Below are positions 43,214-56,099 of a DNA stretch of 64,000 bases, piece after piece. The stretch spans positions 697,012,083 through 697,076,082 of the forward strand of contig NC_081412.1 of NCBI RefSeq assembly GCF_030272615.1, given 5' to 3'. The notes under the pieces are model-generated. The model was not told the DNA's origin. It saw nothing but the letters and a program-made list of their open reading frames with translations, and did not search any database. A program made the translations under genes and the position numbers. This stretch comes from Cryptomeria japonica (taxonomy: Eukaryota; Streptophyta; Pinopsida; Cupressales; Cupressaceae). Numbering within the stretch: position 1 is the first letter of the stretch; each line of letters starts with the position of its first letter.

Positions 43214-45032
43214 CATTAATGGCTATTATGTTGCTCATCATTATGTGACATTGGTAGCTCATTTACTGGGGGCTCATTGTCATTCATGATGGTACAATTT
43301 CAAGTGCAATCATATTTTTGAAGCAACATAGTAGCCTAATTTTTATATGTTATCTCTTGTTCCTAAGGGGTAATAGTGTGGAAATATTGATCATCTTTTC
43401 TTTAGAATCCTGTTTTCCTAGATATGAGAGAAGATTAGTATTCTCTTTCTTATCCTACCCACTTCTTATGAGCAGTATTTTACATACACTAATGTCTTGC
43501 TTGCATGAACTCATGTGAGTATGTAGTACATTTTACTTACGTCTAAATCTCTCCCTAGAAGATTGTGTAAGTCCTTCTCATTGTCCTTATCCTTGGGAGG
43601 CAATGATCTTTTCTTATTTTTATCTAAGGATCCACTTTTTCCTATTTTCGTGGATGGTGTGAACTTTATTACTTGATGTTATTCCTTGTATGCATTTGTT
43701 GTTGTTTGTTCAAGGATTCTCTCTTACAAGAGGTGTAAGTCCTTGACTACAACCTCTTTTGCACTTGGTAAAATACATCCATAATGAATTCACTCTCCCA
43801 ATTGGGTTAAAAAGAGCGTCATCCTTCATTAAGAATCATTTTCACCTCGCAAAAGAAGGAAGTATTGCATTCTTATTCTCTTCTTTGTCTTATTCTAGAA
43901 AATGTTATATTTGTCTAAGACAATTCCTCTCAAGGATAGGTGTCTTTTGTACAAAGATCTCTTCTCCTCTAAGGATCTCCTTTACACATACTACAAGATA
44001 TCCCTTTTCAACTATCTTATCCTTGCTTAAAGAGTAAAAAACTCTCTTGCTTGAATCTATAAAATTGTTGCATTTTTGGGGTATCTTCTTTTGTGATGAA
44101 GGTAGGTATCCTTGTTCTACTTTGCTTATGACATAAACATTACACTTTTTGAGCAATGGGTCATTCTCGGAACCAGAGCACAGACTCTTAGAGCGAGATG
44201 TCTCTATTTTTCTTTTATGCAAGGTGATTATTCTCGGAACCAGAGCACAGACTCTTAGAGCGAGATGTCACGCTTTTGTACTATACATATATAGGTTGTA
44301 GCATACTCGGGCATAGACTCCTATGAGGTGCTTCTAACCTCCCTTACACACACATGCACGAGGTTGAGTGGAACTAGCGGCATAAGGCTAGACTTTCTCA
44401 CTCTCCTCCCTTACATGGATCACCTAGATAGACTCTAGGGGCTAGTTTTCCATGTACTTCTTCCCATGGATCACCTAGACAAGATCTAGGGGTGAGAAGT
44501 CCATGTTTTCTCTCTCACTATTCTTTTCATGGATCACCAATGTGTGTATTCATGCTTTTTTCCTTTCTTTTCTTCTCTTTGCATCTTGTTTCCATTTACA
44601 TCCTTCATTTTGTGTTAGAGAACTCTCAAATCCTCACACTCTTTGTTGTGTTGGAATTGAGATTTAGTCCTCTTTCTTACCAAATGATTCTCCATTAGTT
44701 TTTGATCTCATATCAAATCTTCTTGTGAGCATTTGTCATCAATATTCTTTAACAATTCGAAGTGGTAAACATGATACCCTGTTTCAACTCACTAAAATTA
44801 GCAAGCCGAAACAGGGAGGGCATATAGCTACCCTCGAATTTTCATCACCTTCCTTAGTAAGCATTAGGTGATTTTGTGATCTAACGTGTGTTTTGTAGGG
44901 TGTGGTTCCTAACTGTGTACTGCAGATACCGCTGGGGGCTTCGTTCGACAGACTTATGGATATATCTTTTTCAAATAATGTTTACTTTTCTGTACTTTAG
45001 CTTGCATATGCACATAGTGTTCATATGACCGC
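43214..45032 (+). other. Non-coding 3' part of the non-autonomous element
   Basis: About 1.8 kb between the frame and the 3' LTR, in the place where RT, RNase H and integrase would sit. No motif of these is visible in any frame. It contains a 40-bp direct repeat (44163-44202 and 44230-44269, beginning ATTCTCGGAACC) and a repeated CATGGATCACCTAGA block at 44414 and 44465. Open frames at 43759-44222 lie on both strands and appear accidental. Confidence 0.75.
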
Positions 45033-45048
45033 TAAAGTGGGGGCTAAA
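45033..45048 (+). promoter_or_regulatory. Polypurine tract
   Basis: AAAGTGGGGGCTAAA lies directly before the TG of the 3' LTR, the normal position for the plus-strand primer. Confidence 0.75.
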
Positions 45049-46693
45049 TGTAGCATCGTAAATTGTACGCACTTGCTAGGGTGGTACAATTTCACACCTA
45101 GTTTAGCACCCGCCTTGGTGCATTTTGCATTTTGCATTGCATTTCCCCTTTAGCACTTAATTAATTAAATTAATTAGGTCTAGGGTTCTATTTTATCATC
45201 TCCCATATCATAAAGTTGGGCCCTTTTCATTAAAGTGTGCCCCTTTCATTTTATTCTTCCAATACATCATTTAATCTAAAACTCTAATTAGGTCCTATTT
45301 TGAACTTGGGGGCTTGATTTCGGGGGTCAAAACATCTCGAAATCACCTGTAATTTCGGGATTCGCTCTAAAATCATCATATCCGACGGCCCTGAAAATTT
45401 GGTGAAAAGTTGTCGGGACCATGGCGCCCGGCGTGTACACGGTCCCGGACATTTTTCCCGAAATTTCAGGAGCACAATCCAATCATAAAATAAAGCTTAA
45501 CCCCAAGAAATTGGCAGGAGATTCAATCTCTAGGTCGGCCAAAAGTTGAAATTAAGACCTAGGGTTTCATATATAAGAGCTCTCTTTCTTCATTTGAAAG
45601 GATCTGAATTTTGGTTTTCAGGGGACCTTCTATGCAACAAAAGAGCAGATCTTTGAAGACTTCAACAACATTCAACATCCATCCATCAAGTATTCTTCAA
45701 TTTCATTCATCCATTTAGGGCTTTGAAGGCATTGAAGAGCAATAAGGGATCACCGACTGAAGATTGGCTTGTACCCCTCCCTTGGGGTTGGGTATGATTT
45801 CATGTTGTTTTCATGTCTTTGCATAAGCCTCATTATATCATTTGTATTCATGCTTTAGATCACTTTGCATCTTGATTTAGAGCATTTACATTATCATTTG
45901 CAAGCAATTAGGGTTTACTTTCTAGGTTGCTCTAGTTTGCTTACTTGCATTTTAAGATCTTGCACACACACTACTTTTACAATACAACTTGGCTATTCGT
46001 GGAGGTGGAAATCACCAAAGCGGGGGTTTGACTAAGGCAAAACCCTATATAGCCACCCACCATCCCTTTTCAGATATAAGTGCATATTTCCAAATTTGAA
46101 GGACGCCGCAAGTTGCAGATCCGACGGGAGCAGACTAAGACGGGACAACACACCAAATTGCAGAGCAGAAACCTAGGACAGGGGCATGGGGCGCCCTGGT
46201 CCTGACAGGACAGGGGCGTTGGGCGCCCTGGTCCCTGGGATAGGGGCGCTGGGCGCCCTAGTCCCTCAGACAACAACAGTTTTCAGCACTTTCCGACAGT
46301 TTTCCAGGTTGTAAAACAGCAGTTTCAGGGGTAGTATTAGGACAGTGGCGCTTGCGCCCCCGTCCCGAACATTTTCACTCAGATTTTAACTCCGGGTATG
46401 CATTTGCATTATTGTCTTGTCCTTGTGTTTACAGCTTTCCATTGTTTAACCTTAATTCTGCAATCTTGTTATTAGTTCATACTTGCACTTTGGGATTAGG
46501 AATTGAACTTGTATCATTTTATCCATCATTTGCAACAAATGAATAGAAATCTTAATAGGTAGCCCGTGGCTCTCTCTTCCACAAAAAGAAGTAGCCAATT
46601 GTGTGATACCTCTAGGCTCTTTCGTATTCCACAATGTGTGTCAAAAAGTAGGATTAGGACATGTTAGCCTAGTCTCGCTTTTTCCCCTACACA
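45049..46693 (+). repeat. 3' LTR (1,645 bp)
   Basis: TGTAGCATCG to CCCCTACACA. It is 27 bp longer than the 5' LTR, mainly because it has three rather than two units of the GGGCGCCC repeat (46180-46268). Confidence 0.95.
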
Positions 46694-46698
46694 GAATG
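46694..46698. repeat. Target site duplication GAATG, right
   Basis: Partner of 38267-38271. Confidence 0.9.
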
Positions 46699-49430
46699 AA
46701 AGGCAGATTCTCTTCCCATGTATGTGAAATTGATAATAATTGTCACGATAAACAGTAATTAGGCAGTAGGAACCCTGCTAGAAGACAGTAAAGATGAAGA
46801 AAAACTAGAGAGAATGGGTAACATGCAAAAAGAAATTAAAATTAAAATTAAAATTAAAAAATTAAAAAAATTAAAAATGATAGCAAAATAGTTAAAATAC
46901 TAGTGGCCAAGAGGGATGAAACTATAAGAACAAAGACCTGTTAGCCAAAGGAAATAAACTGTTCTTCACTTGGACCATTTGGTCTTTATTCATATACATC
47001 ATAACTCAACAGCATCCTCTGATCAGCAAAACTCCAGAAACCATAATGTCAAATTTGAATGGGATTTATAGCTTTATAACACAGCATTAGGAAAGAAGGC
47101 AAGGAATAGGACACCTTGTGTTCTTCCTTGTCCCTTAAGAGATGAACAGGCTTTCCTGCTACTTTTTAGTTATTCCAACAAATCTATTTCAACTCATCTC
47201 AATACCCATTATTATGTCGGACAATATATTCACCCTTAAAGTGACGGAACATTTAACATGATCCATGTAATCCTTTGCAACTTCAGGGAACCTTTGACAA
47301 CCCCATTAGAAGGAAGGCCAGAGAAAGGATTGCTTAACAATGTTCTGCCATCTTCTTCTTCTTGTAATTGATTCTTTTGTCCTTAGGGATCATGAGGCTA
47401 GATGTTCTATTAGTGATGCTTCAATTTTATGAAAAACCCTCCGATACGTAATTTCCTTGTTGAAAATCCGCTTAAAACTTTCCTAGAATGCATAGCAGCT
47501 TATAGTTGGTAGTCCAATATCTGTGAGTTTCAAATCAGCTTATAGTTGGTAAGGAATTGTCCAGACAGTTACCTCTTGAAAACCAACCCCATATGTCTTT
47601 TGGTGGAACATAGCTCAGCTCCAATTGCTACTAAAACCTTTGGCACAGTACAAACAAATAAGGGTAGTGAAGTAATAATTGGGAGATGGTTTCAAGTTTC
47701 TGATGACCATATGCAGCATCAGAAGTGGTCAGCCCATCCCTCTATTAAGCTGTCATTTGTTAGGATTATGACTGTGATTGTGAGCCAAATAATCCAGACA
47801 CTCTAGGAAGACCCTCTTGATCCACACTTTTCTTTTAGGGAATGTGTCGAGACACTAAATTTTCCCAGTTGCTTTCTTCATGATCTTTTGACACTTTCTC
47901 TTATGGTTGAAAATTACTATTAAAAAACTAAGTGCAAAATGATACACATTTTTAATGTTCACAAAACTATTGCATGAGGGAAAAAAAAGTTTAAAACTCG
48001 CACTATTCTAGGAGCAAACTGCTTTTATGCAATGCAAGATTTATTACAAAATTTAATCCTTTAATTCTAAAATTGAAACTAATACTAAAGTTCACATCTC
48101 TTGCATGAAGAGATCAAAATTAGATGACTCCTACAAAAAGATGATCTAGAGATAGCACAAGGGGCTACAAATAGCAGAGGCTGTAAAGTTAAAAAGTTTC
48201 AGCGAAAAATAGATTGCATATAATCCCTAAAGTGATGATAAATGGGCTTAAAATTGACTTTTGAGTAGAGATGGCTTTGAAACTTTTATAATAAATCTTT
48301 CTTCTATTCTAAACATTGTGGAATTCTAAAAACTCTGAAAATGATTTCCCTTCTTTTTACCATCTCTGTAATTTGAAGAAAGACCACTCCATATTCTTTT
48401 CACCCAGATGATTTTCCTCCTTTGACTTCTCTGAATAGATAACATATTAACAAGCCATAGCCAATAAATGTTAAGTGCTTCTCCTGTAGATGACTGGGAT
48501 AATTGCTTAAAATTCAGTCCAAATGATTGAACTTGGATGCTGGACATATTGATTGTTGTTATCTCCAAACTCAATGAAGGTACCTGTTGCTACTCTCATG
48601 ATTGATTTTGTTTGGAAATGCTGGTGGATGACAGAGAATAGGCAGGTTTTCAGAGTAACAATCTTCTGTTTCTAACTGTTGATGACAGGGATATGACTTT
48701 TGTTAGGAAAAAGGAATATCAAATCTATTCCATGCTTTGCAAAAACTGATGTTAAACTGCTGAAATGGTCATCTTTTTCTAACATCTGTTGCTGATATCT
48801 GATCTGCTTTATTGTTCTGCTAAAGACATGGTGTTCTGTTGTGATCCTTTTCTGTGTATGAAATGTCTGAAAGCTTATTCAATCAGATGCTTGACTTCTT
48901 AACCGGTGTCACCTCCTATAATCTCCTGGCAACTTATGTTATTTTAAATCCTTGTTTTCTGTTTTAGGTGTTGGTCTGATATTTGTTGAAGATCTGTTTT
49001 GTTTTCAGAAGTCAACTTTTTTTGAAATGGCATTTCGTCTATCAATAACACTTCTATTTGCAATTGAGTCGATCCATGATATTGATAGACCTTTGAACTC
49101 TCATGAGTTAGTTTTCTTGCTAAAATAAGTGCACATCTATGTTTGGATATCTAAACCTTTGTTGAGGTAAAGCTTTTAGTACCTCACACGTACCTAAATA
49201 TAAGATTTTTAATGTTTACTGGGTATTCTACTTGAATGATTTACAGAGAGTAAACGGAAATATTAGAATAATAGAATATAACAATATAATTACTTTCTAT
49301 CATATTCCAGAAATATGTATTTATATTCATTCATTTATAGAATATGCAATGTATATAGAAATTTCATATGTGTTGTCCTTGACTACAAGTACAACAAGAA
49401 ATATACAGCCAAGATGACATTGGTTGAGAG
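46699..49430. other. Spacer without recognisable gene
   Basis: AT-rich with an AAATT simple repeat at 46831-46885. I see small open frames (47546-47806 plus, 48326-48574 minus) with no known motif and no splice pattern that joins them. It could contain intron or UTR sequence, but nothing supports a gene. Confidence 0.4.
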
Positions 49431-49439
49431 TCCCAACTG

Positions 49440-50660
49440 TTGGCAACTACCAACTAACACCTAACCATTGGCATCTACTGTCTACACCATCTGATGGGCC
49501 TCATCGATCTCGTCAATAAATACTATTTGATGCTCCAGCCTAAGGAATAGGTCTTTGAAGTAAGTCTCCATGCCAAATAGAGCTGAAATTACCCAACCAT
49601 GTCTTTACCCCACCGTTGTCCTAGCATGGTGCCAAGCCCCCATCATCGCCAGAGTCTCTACCCTTTCTCATCCTTGAGTAGTGAAGCTAGGATGCGTTGG
49701 GCTTCACTCGCCACCAATAGAGAATGTCCTATTTAGTCGCCTAGAGATGTCTCCAACCTCTCGCATGATTACAACTGTGGGCTGTAAATCACTTAGATAC
49801 GTCTAAACTGCGCCGATTGGATCCTCTTCATTGGGCTTAACAATCTCGATAATTATGCCCTTTGACCCCCTCTCACTCGACTCCTCTCGATCCTCAAATG
49901 GATCGTCATGGGCAATTCTTGGGCTGTTGACGGTGGCTTTGGTGTAATCTCTTATACATTCTCCACATGAAGTGGTGTTTCTTGTTTAGGACTAGCCTAG
50001 GCGCTATCAATAACCATGACCAATTTTGTCTCCTACTAGTCAAATATGTCAGCCATGAGTCCTAGAGATCAGGGAAAAGTTGGAGCCTCCACCAAAATCC
50101 GAAGTTGTTTCAGCCACTAGTCAATATGCTTCGCTTCCTCAACCAAAGTATCTCCAAGCAACGTAGTGCCCCCAAACAAAGGTCCCTCAGCTAGTAATAT
50201 GGGCCCTACTTGCAGAGTGGCTTCGGTCATGGGTAGAATGGTTTCCCCTGGTAGTGTGGTTGGGAGTGTTGGCAATGGCAATTTACACAGTATATGAAAG
50301 GTATGTCATTCTTGTTGATTATTCCTGTGGATCTCAATGGATTCCATGTTGCCATCATGGCTGGTGTCTCCACATTCGGCCACCCCCGAGATGCGAAACA
50401 TTGAAAAAATTCTCATTCACACTGTAGCTGCATGAATACAAGAATCTTCTCAGCTTCTATTACCACTAAGGAAGCAAGGAAAATGTCCATTTGGCAGGGC
50501 AACTCTACATCGTCATGCGTGACCAAAGCCATGTCTTCCGCCTCCGCCAAGTATCGCTATACAGTGCCTAGCATGTCATGTGGGTCTGGTTGAGTGATCT
50601 CGATATGTATCCCCAGAGTCTCATCCTCACTAGCTAGTTGGAAGATACTCTTGAAAATTG
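49440..50660 (-). pseudogene. Degenerate minus-strand reading frame with internal duplication
   Basis: Broken minus-strand reading that is more GC-rich than its neighbours. Upstream part: ETLGIHIEITQPDPHDMLGT, then RYLAEAEDMALVTHDDVELP, a segment with MDIFLASLVVIEAEKILVFM, and ASRGWPNVETPAMMATWNPL. About 700 bp downstream a related text appears: IVKPNEEDPIGAV, TYLSDLQPTVVIMREVGDIS, then LVASEAQRILASLLKDEKG. So the frame held two copies of one module. Many stops are TAG or TGA where CAG or CGA would fit. I do not recognise the module. It may be the gag-like or accessory frame of an old LTR element. Confidence 0.4.
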
Positions 50661-51117
50661 AGTTTATATTTTCTTGACTTATAAATTATAGATAGGGTAA
50701 TGTTGATTTTATTGATCTATAATTTAGAACCACTAGATCCAATATTGGATACAATGCCTCTGCCTAATGAAGATAATTTAATGGGGATGGATTTGGATGA
50801 ATTCATAGATAAGTGACCTCTAATTTAGATCTTTGGAATGATGAGCATCGAGTGGTTCTTTGGATTGACATTTTTAAAGATTAAAATAGGGCAATTTACA
50901 AGATAGCTCTTTGAGAATAACATTATTATAAAAATTAATAATGTGGCATACAACAAAAGCTTGTTTTTATTATTAAAAAAATTATAATCTTTCAATGTCA
51001 ATTGTTTCTAGTAATGAGCATCTCCTAGTAATGTGGATTATTACTAGCATGGCCTTCTATTTCTGCTACTTGTTAATAGCATGTTAAGTTGAATATTAAT
51101 TTATTGAACCATATTAT

Positions 51118-51745
51118 ACATTCTTCCATTTTGATGATTTTGGATCCATCTACTTTAAGCTTTGTATTTCAGTTGGGAAAGATTGATTATGAAGTAGACA
51201 TTCTTCCATTTTGATGATTTTGGATCCATCTACTTTAAGCTTTGTTTTTCAGTTGGGAAAGATTGATTATGAAGTAGACTATGAATTATTTGACAATCAT
51301 AATATTTTATTATCTTTTATTGTTAACAATCATCAATTGTATAGTTATGTTGTTATGAATTACTCCTTGGATAGTGTACTTCATAGACTAAAAATGTAAA
51401 AGAAAAGTATACTTAATAGTTTTTTTATTCAACCATGCAATTTAATATGTGAATGTGAGAAAAAAGTATACTTCATAGTTTGTTTATTCAACCATGCAAT
51501 TTAACATGTGCCTCATCATATATCTACTAGAATGCAAATCCTTTATGCAGGAAGTGACACTAAACTTTCATTTGTGTGTATACTATTGGAGATGCAACAA
51601 TAGTGGATTTCATGAATACCCAAAACATGTGTGAATGCATAATTTGCAATGGTTTTCCTAAGATACACATATTGGAGATGCAACAATAGTGGATTTCACA
51701 AATACCCAGAACGTATGTGAATGCATAATTTGTAAAACTTTTTCT
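51118..51745. repeat. Cluster of three tandem duplications
   Basis: An 80-bp unit twice at 51118-51277 (nearly perfect); a roughly 60-bp-period unit with ATTCAACCATGCAATTTAA twice at 51405-51511; and a roughly 77-bp-period unit with GGAGATGCAACAATAGTGG twice at about 51588-51735. No gene covers them. Confidence 0.85.
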
Positions 51746-51932
51746 GAGAATGAGTAGGACAATTGGGCTTGCAAACATGACCTAAGGTATTGCAAGAATA
51801 CCATTGTTATCCTCCCTTAATGCACATTCTAAAAGCCTTCATAATATGGCTATTCCTTTCCTAATTTATGTTCAACTAGATGTGTGTTAAAGATGTAGCT
51901 TCAGTCGAAATCTTAAATACCGCCACAGTAGA

Positions 51933-51972
51933 TCAAATGTGTAAGTGGCCTATCGGCCTTACACATTTGATT
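51933..51972. other. Inverted repeat (hairpin)
   Basis: ATCAAATGTGTAAG and its exact complement CTTACACATTTGAT flank a 12-base loop that itself contains GGCC twice. Could be a hairpin end of a small element; no second copy in the window. Confidence 0.7.
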
Positions 51973-52319
51973 AAACAATTAGTCTTATTAAAAGATTTCT
52001 TTCATAAATATACTAAGCAGCGACTGTGATATGAAGTCAAAGTTCAGAATAATAGCAATATAGACGTCAGCAATAATATATTCCTTGCAGACCGTAAGAT
52101 ACACAGTCGATATCTCCAGCACTATAAGCAATGTCAGTTTGAATATCGACTGCAGCCAATAATTTAATAGCAGATTGAATAGTTATTAGATTGATAATAA
52201 GGAACATATTCAAATCAGAATATTATTGTTACTCATCACAGATGGAACTCATAGACTTCAACAGAAAATCCTGGAAAATAATCACAGCTTATCTAACCCT
52301 TCTGCAAGCAGATTGTATA

Positions 52320-52321
<2 letters not shown>

Positions 52322-52412
<91 letters not shown>
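52322..52412. repeat. (TA)n microsatellite, about 45 units
   Basis: An uninterrupted TA dinucleotide run of about 91 bp. The open frames that cross it encode only alternating Ile-Tyr and are artefacts. Confidence 0.97.
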
Positions 52413-52413
<1 letters not shown>

Positions 52414-53860
52414 CTGTTCGATTCACTCTACAGTTGACATTGATCAAACTTACGTAGTTCATCGAGCAAAAGGATACTACAACAGATTGGATATAATATA
52501 TTATATTGATAAGGTCGAATTTATTCATCCATACGTAGCAGTCCAAACTTGTTCAGTGGCAGATTGTATTTAGATTACATTCATACACATCAGTAGATCG
52601 AATATAAGACTGACTGAAATCACTCATAGATATCAGAGGTTGATCAAGGTATAAATAAAATTTACAATTTACAATTTACCTGCCTATTATAATCTGATCA
52701 AAATCAACAATGTGATCTTTATAGTTGCATACAAGAATACAATAAAATGAATTGATTGACATGTTATGCTTAACCACAAGTGCTAAGTCCTCATGCACAA
52801 AATTCTACAAGAAAGGTTTGATTAATCTATGTTCTTCTTTTAAAGTAAATCCATTCTTTCTTGAAAGAAAATTAATCTATGAGACAAACAAAATTAATCT
52901 AAGTTGTCCCTTATTAGAGGTACTTAATAAAAAATATATTTTATACTTATTTTGACATCTTCATGATTAGTATTATTCCAAGGCACATGTCGTGCTCCTT
53001 TGTTACTCTTAAAAATCTCCAAAATAAACACAAAAACAAAATATTGTTAGTTGTTATTTTATTTCCAAGCCTAGTAGCTCTAAGAACATGCTAGTGATTG
53101 AACAAGATCATAAAATCTTTTAATTTTCACTAATTTGTAAAATTTTAAATTATAAGATTTAAATCTTGAACCATCTATTTTTTGGATTACACAATTCGAA
53201 TGTCCTATAGTAGTTTTAATTTATATAAAAAAAGAAGCAAGCTCTTGCATGAGCATAACTAATTTGATATTCTTGAATGTTCTAGATAAGTAAATAGGCC
53301 AAATTAGAAATGAATCAAAGAGCAAAGTTAAAAGCATATTTAAAACTACAAACATGTAATTTTGATTATTTATCTATTTTTCAAAGTTGTGCATAGATCC
53401 TTGTTAAAATGGAATGAACTTTGATCATGATTAAATCATAAGGGCTAATATTGGAAAAGGCCACAATAGATATTAGTGTTGTAGATAGGGTGAATATGAT
53501 GTTCATTGCAATCTTTGGAGTTACATCTTGCAACTCATAGAGAATATCACCACCATTGTCACTTGAAAAATATTCTAAAATAGAATTAGTTGCAATATTT
53601 ATCTCTAAGTTTACCTTTCATGAGAATGCCTAATACATTATATTTTACATGTGATGATTTTTGATGAATCAATATTCTATTATTGAAATTATTGGTCTTG
53701 ATACTTAACTTTGAATCATTTTTCAATTATGTGCACATGATTGTGGCCATCTAAAGAAATCTATTAATATGATGTTTTCATATGAATACCACTTATTTAT
53801 TTTTGTGTAGCAGCAAAAACTCAGTGCAAGCCCAAGGTACAAAGCCTAATGGCAGAAACC
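52413..53860. other. AT-rich spacer
   Basis: No conserved frame, no element border and no repeat beyond short AT runs. Confidence 0.4.
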
Positions 53861-53883
53861 AAAACACTAGCAACAACACATTA

Positions 53884-54830
53884 ACAACATATTAACCGTT
53901 GACTACCAGTAAGTATAAGCACTAACATCTAGAAAGTTAATAATATAGCCACCTGAGAGCTTTGGGATAACAGCCATAAAAACACAATCAAACTTACAAT
54001 AGTTATAAAAAGTATTAAAGGTCTTAGCCAAAGAAGGCAAAAAGTAGAGAGAATACAACAAGGGCATAGCTCTAAAGGTTCTTGTTGATTTTGCAACCAA
54101 CCTACTGAAAGATACTAGTCCAGTCTTTAGTCAGGAGCTTATAGAGTTCCCTGTGACTTTCCTTATCTTCCTTTGTTTGACTTGCTAAATTCTATTGCAG
54201 CATAGAGAGTGTGGTGGTTGAACTATGCATTACTTTGAGCCTGAATCTTGAGACAGAGCCCATTTTCTTTCAATGTCATTCATCCTCTTTTTAGTCTTAG
54301 TGAGTTCAGCTTCCAACTTCGAACATTTAGAATAGGTCCCTCCCAGAGCTTTGTGGCAGGTCTCTTTTGGAGCTTTGACAGCATCCTCCTCCTCATCGGG
54401 CATCATCTCATGTGTTAGGTCAATCGAGCCCTCTTTGGCCGAGTCCGAGACATGGGTAGAGCTATTGGCGTTGTCAGAGTCCTCATCTTACTGGCAAGGA
54501 CCTTTTGGCATTCTTTGACGATTTCTTCAATATCCCTGTCCTCATCCACGTCAGAGCTTGAATTGTCAATTATTATGTTTCTGCCCTCTGGATGTTACTT
54601 TGAGGCGATCTTGTTGGAGCGCCTTGGGGTGCCGGTATTCTCCACAAAGTCCTCCAAATCCACTTCCTCATAACAACTTTGTCTTTCTTGGTTTTGGAAA
54701 GTTCCAAGTTAGCAGGAGAGGGGTTTTTCTTTGTTTTAGCCACAAAATCAAAGGTTGGTTTTTCTTTGTTTTAGCCACAAAATCAAAGGTTTTGTTGGTC
54801 AGGGGTGGAGGTTGACTCCAAATTTTTAAT
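53884..54830 (-). pseudogene. Degenerate acidic, coiled-coil-like reading frame
   Basis: The minus-strand reading includes SKDEDSDNANSSTHVSDSAK, a stretch with DLTHEMMPDEEEDAVKAPKE, then KCSKLEAELTKTKKRMNDIE, a likely short coiled coil. A later part (about 54100-53903) is VAKSTRTFRAMPLLYSLYFL and CVFMAVIPKLSGGYIINFLD, open for 65 codons. Stops separate the parts. It lies 1.3 kb downstream of the Penelope-like element on the same strand but I cannot link them. I do not recognise the protein. Confidence 0.35.
54722..54791. repeat. Perfect 35-bp tandem duplication
   Basis: The unit begins GGTTTTTCTTTGTTTTAGCC and ends CAAAGGTT, twice head to tail with no difference. It lies inside the degenerate frame at 53884-54830. 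Confidence 0.95.
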
Positions 54831-54839
54831 TTTTTAATG

Positions 54840-56080
54840 TCTTGATCAACCTATTTCTAACATGTGTTCATGTTATATACAAGATATTGCAATGGTATAT
54901 GAATATGATATTAAAAAAATCATGTATCCATTGTTTTGAAAAAAACTTTAGTATTCTTAAATAAAAAATGAGAAATTAAACTTCTTGTAATTAATACTTA
55001 TTATATCATTTTTTATAATTTTAATTCTTTATATTGATAAATTAGGATAAATTCCTAGTCATACATGGACACCTTTTTTATATATTTTTCAAAACATTTC
55101 AAATTATTACATTTATGAATTTATTATAAACTGACTAAAAAAAATTAAAATTTTACTAATAATCAAACAATACACAAAATAACTTTAATAAAAAAACATA
55201 AATAATCAATACTTTACCCATAAAAAATATTTTTTACTTTTAAAGTTGTGTAATTTCTACAATCCGTAATGTTAACAATATTGATTTTTGGATTGCACCG
55301 TGTCAAATTTTTCATCATCAACGTTTCACATCATACTAAATGATCCATCACTAGGATTAAAGCAATACCTAGAGAGTAGAAATGGGAAGATAGCTACAAA
55401 CTAAAGATAATAAATAGAAGTAGGGAGGAGGCAAAGATTGACAAGAAAGGATAAAATATTCATATAAAACACTAAAATAGGCAACAAGAAGGCAAAAATT
55501 TACAGCCTGGCAAGAATGCCTAAGAATAATAACACAAAGGGGGTGGGGTGAGGGGGGCTAGACAATTAAAGAAAGAGATAAAAAAGACAAGAATAGGAAT
55601 TGTACAATAAAAAAACAAAAAATAAAAATAACAACGGTGCAAAAAAGCATACAAGAAAACAAAAGCACGTGAATGAAAGAATCAATAAAAAAATAAGAAT
55701 GCATAAAAATATAACTGCACACTAACACACATCAAAAAAGATGAACAAAAAGGTAGCAATGGATATACATAAAAACATACAAAAATATGCAAAAGAATAT
55801 ATATATACACTCCAATCTTTATAAAAAATTAAATGAAGTAAGGAGAAAATTAGAGCAAAGAGTAAATGGCAACAAAAAACCAAGGATAAAATAGTAAAGC
55901 AGGCAAAATTAAACATAACAAAAAAAATATCAAGAAATAAAGGAAATAATAAAACCCAAACGAACTAGGATAACTATATGAACGGGTCCTAAAAATCAAC
56001 AGGGGGTGGAGGGAGGGGAAAGAAGAAACAAGGGGGGAAGACTCAAACAAAGGATTGATCAACATGGTACCAGTTAGGTT
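54840..56080. other. A-rich spacer downstream of the Penelope-like element
   Basis: Strongly A-rich on the plus strand at 55380-55980, so T-rich on the element strand. It might contain the 3' untranslated region of the element. The short minus-strand frames at 55722-56065 are low-complexity. Confidence 0.4.
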
Positions 56081-56099
56081 GGTTTTTGAGGTGGTTTAA

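Larger units (their letters stand above)
38272..46693 (+). mobile_element. Complete non-autonomous LTR retrotransposon, Tat-like relative
   Basis: 8,422 bp with LTRs 38272-39889 and 45049-46693, perfect GAATG duplication, TGG-type primer binding site at 39893 and purine tract before the 3' LTR. By eye the LTRs differ at about 30-35 positions (near 2%, mostly transitions) plus one repeat-unit indel, so the insertion is fairly young for this region. Coding: one frame of about 1,045 codons (40079-43213) with a single stop at 41654. It contains a retropepsin-like domain and a G-patch-like motif that match the element at 1-8751, but no recognisable gag core, RT, RNase H or integrase. About 1.8 kb of non-coding DNA follows. 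It probably relies on an autonomous Tat-like element for replication. Confidence 0.95.

Noticed and set aside
43759-44222. Frames of about 100 codons on both strands in the 3' part of the non-autonomous element
   Set aside because: They cover a region with a direct repeat, overlap each other antisense and have no RT or integrase motif.
52191-52573. Open frames with long Ile-Tyr runs on both strands
   Set aside because: They are translations of the TA microsatellite and have no independent coding support.
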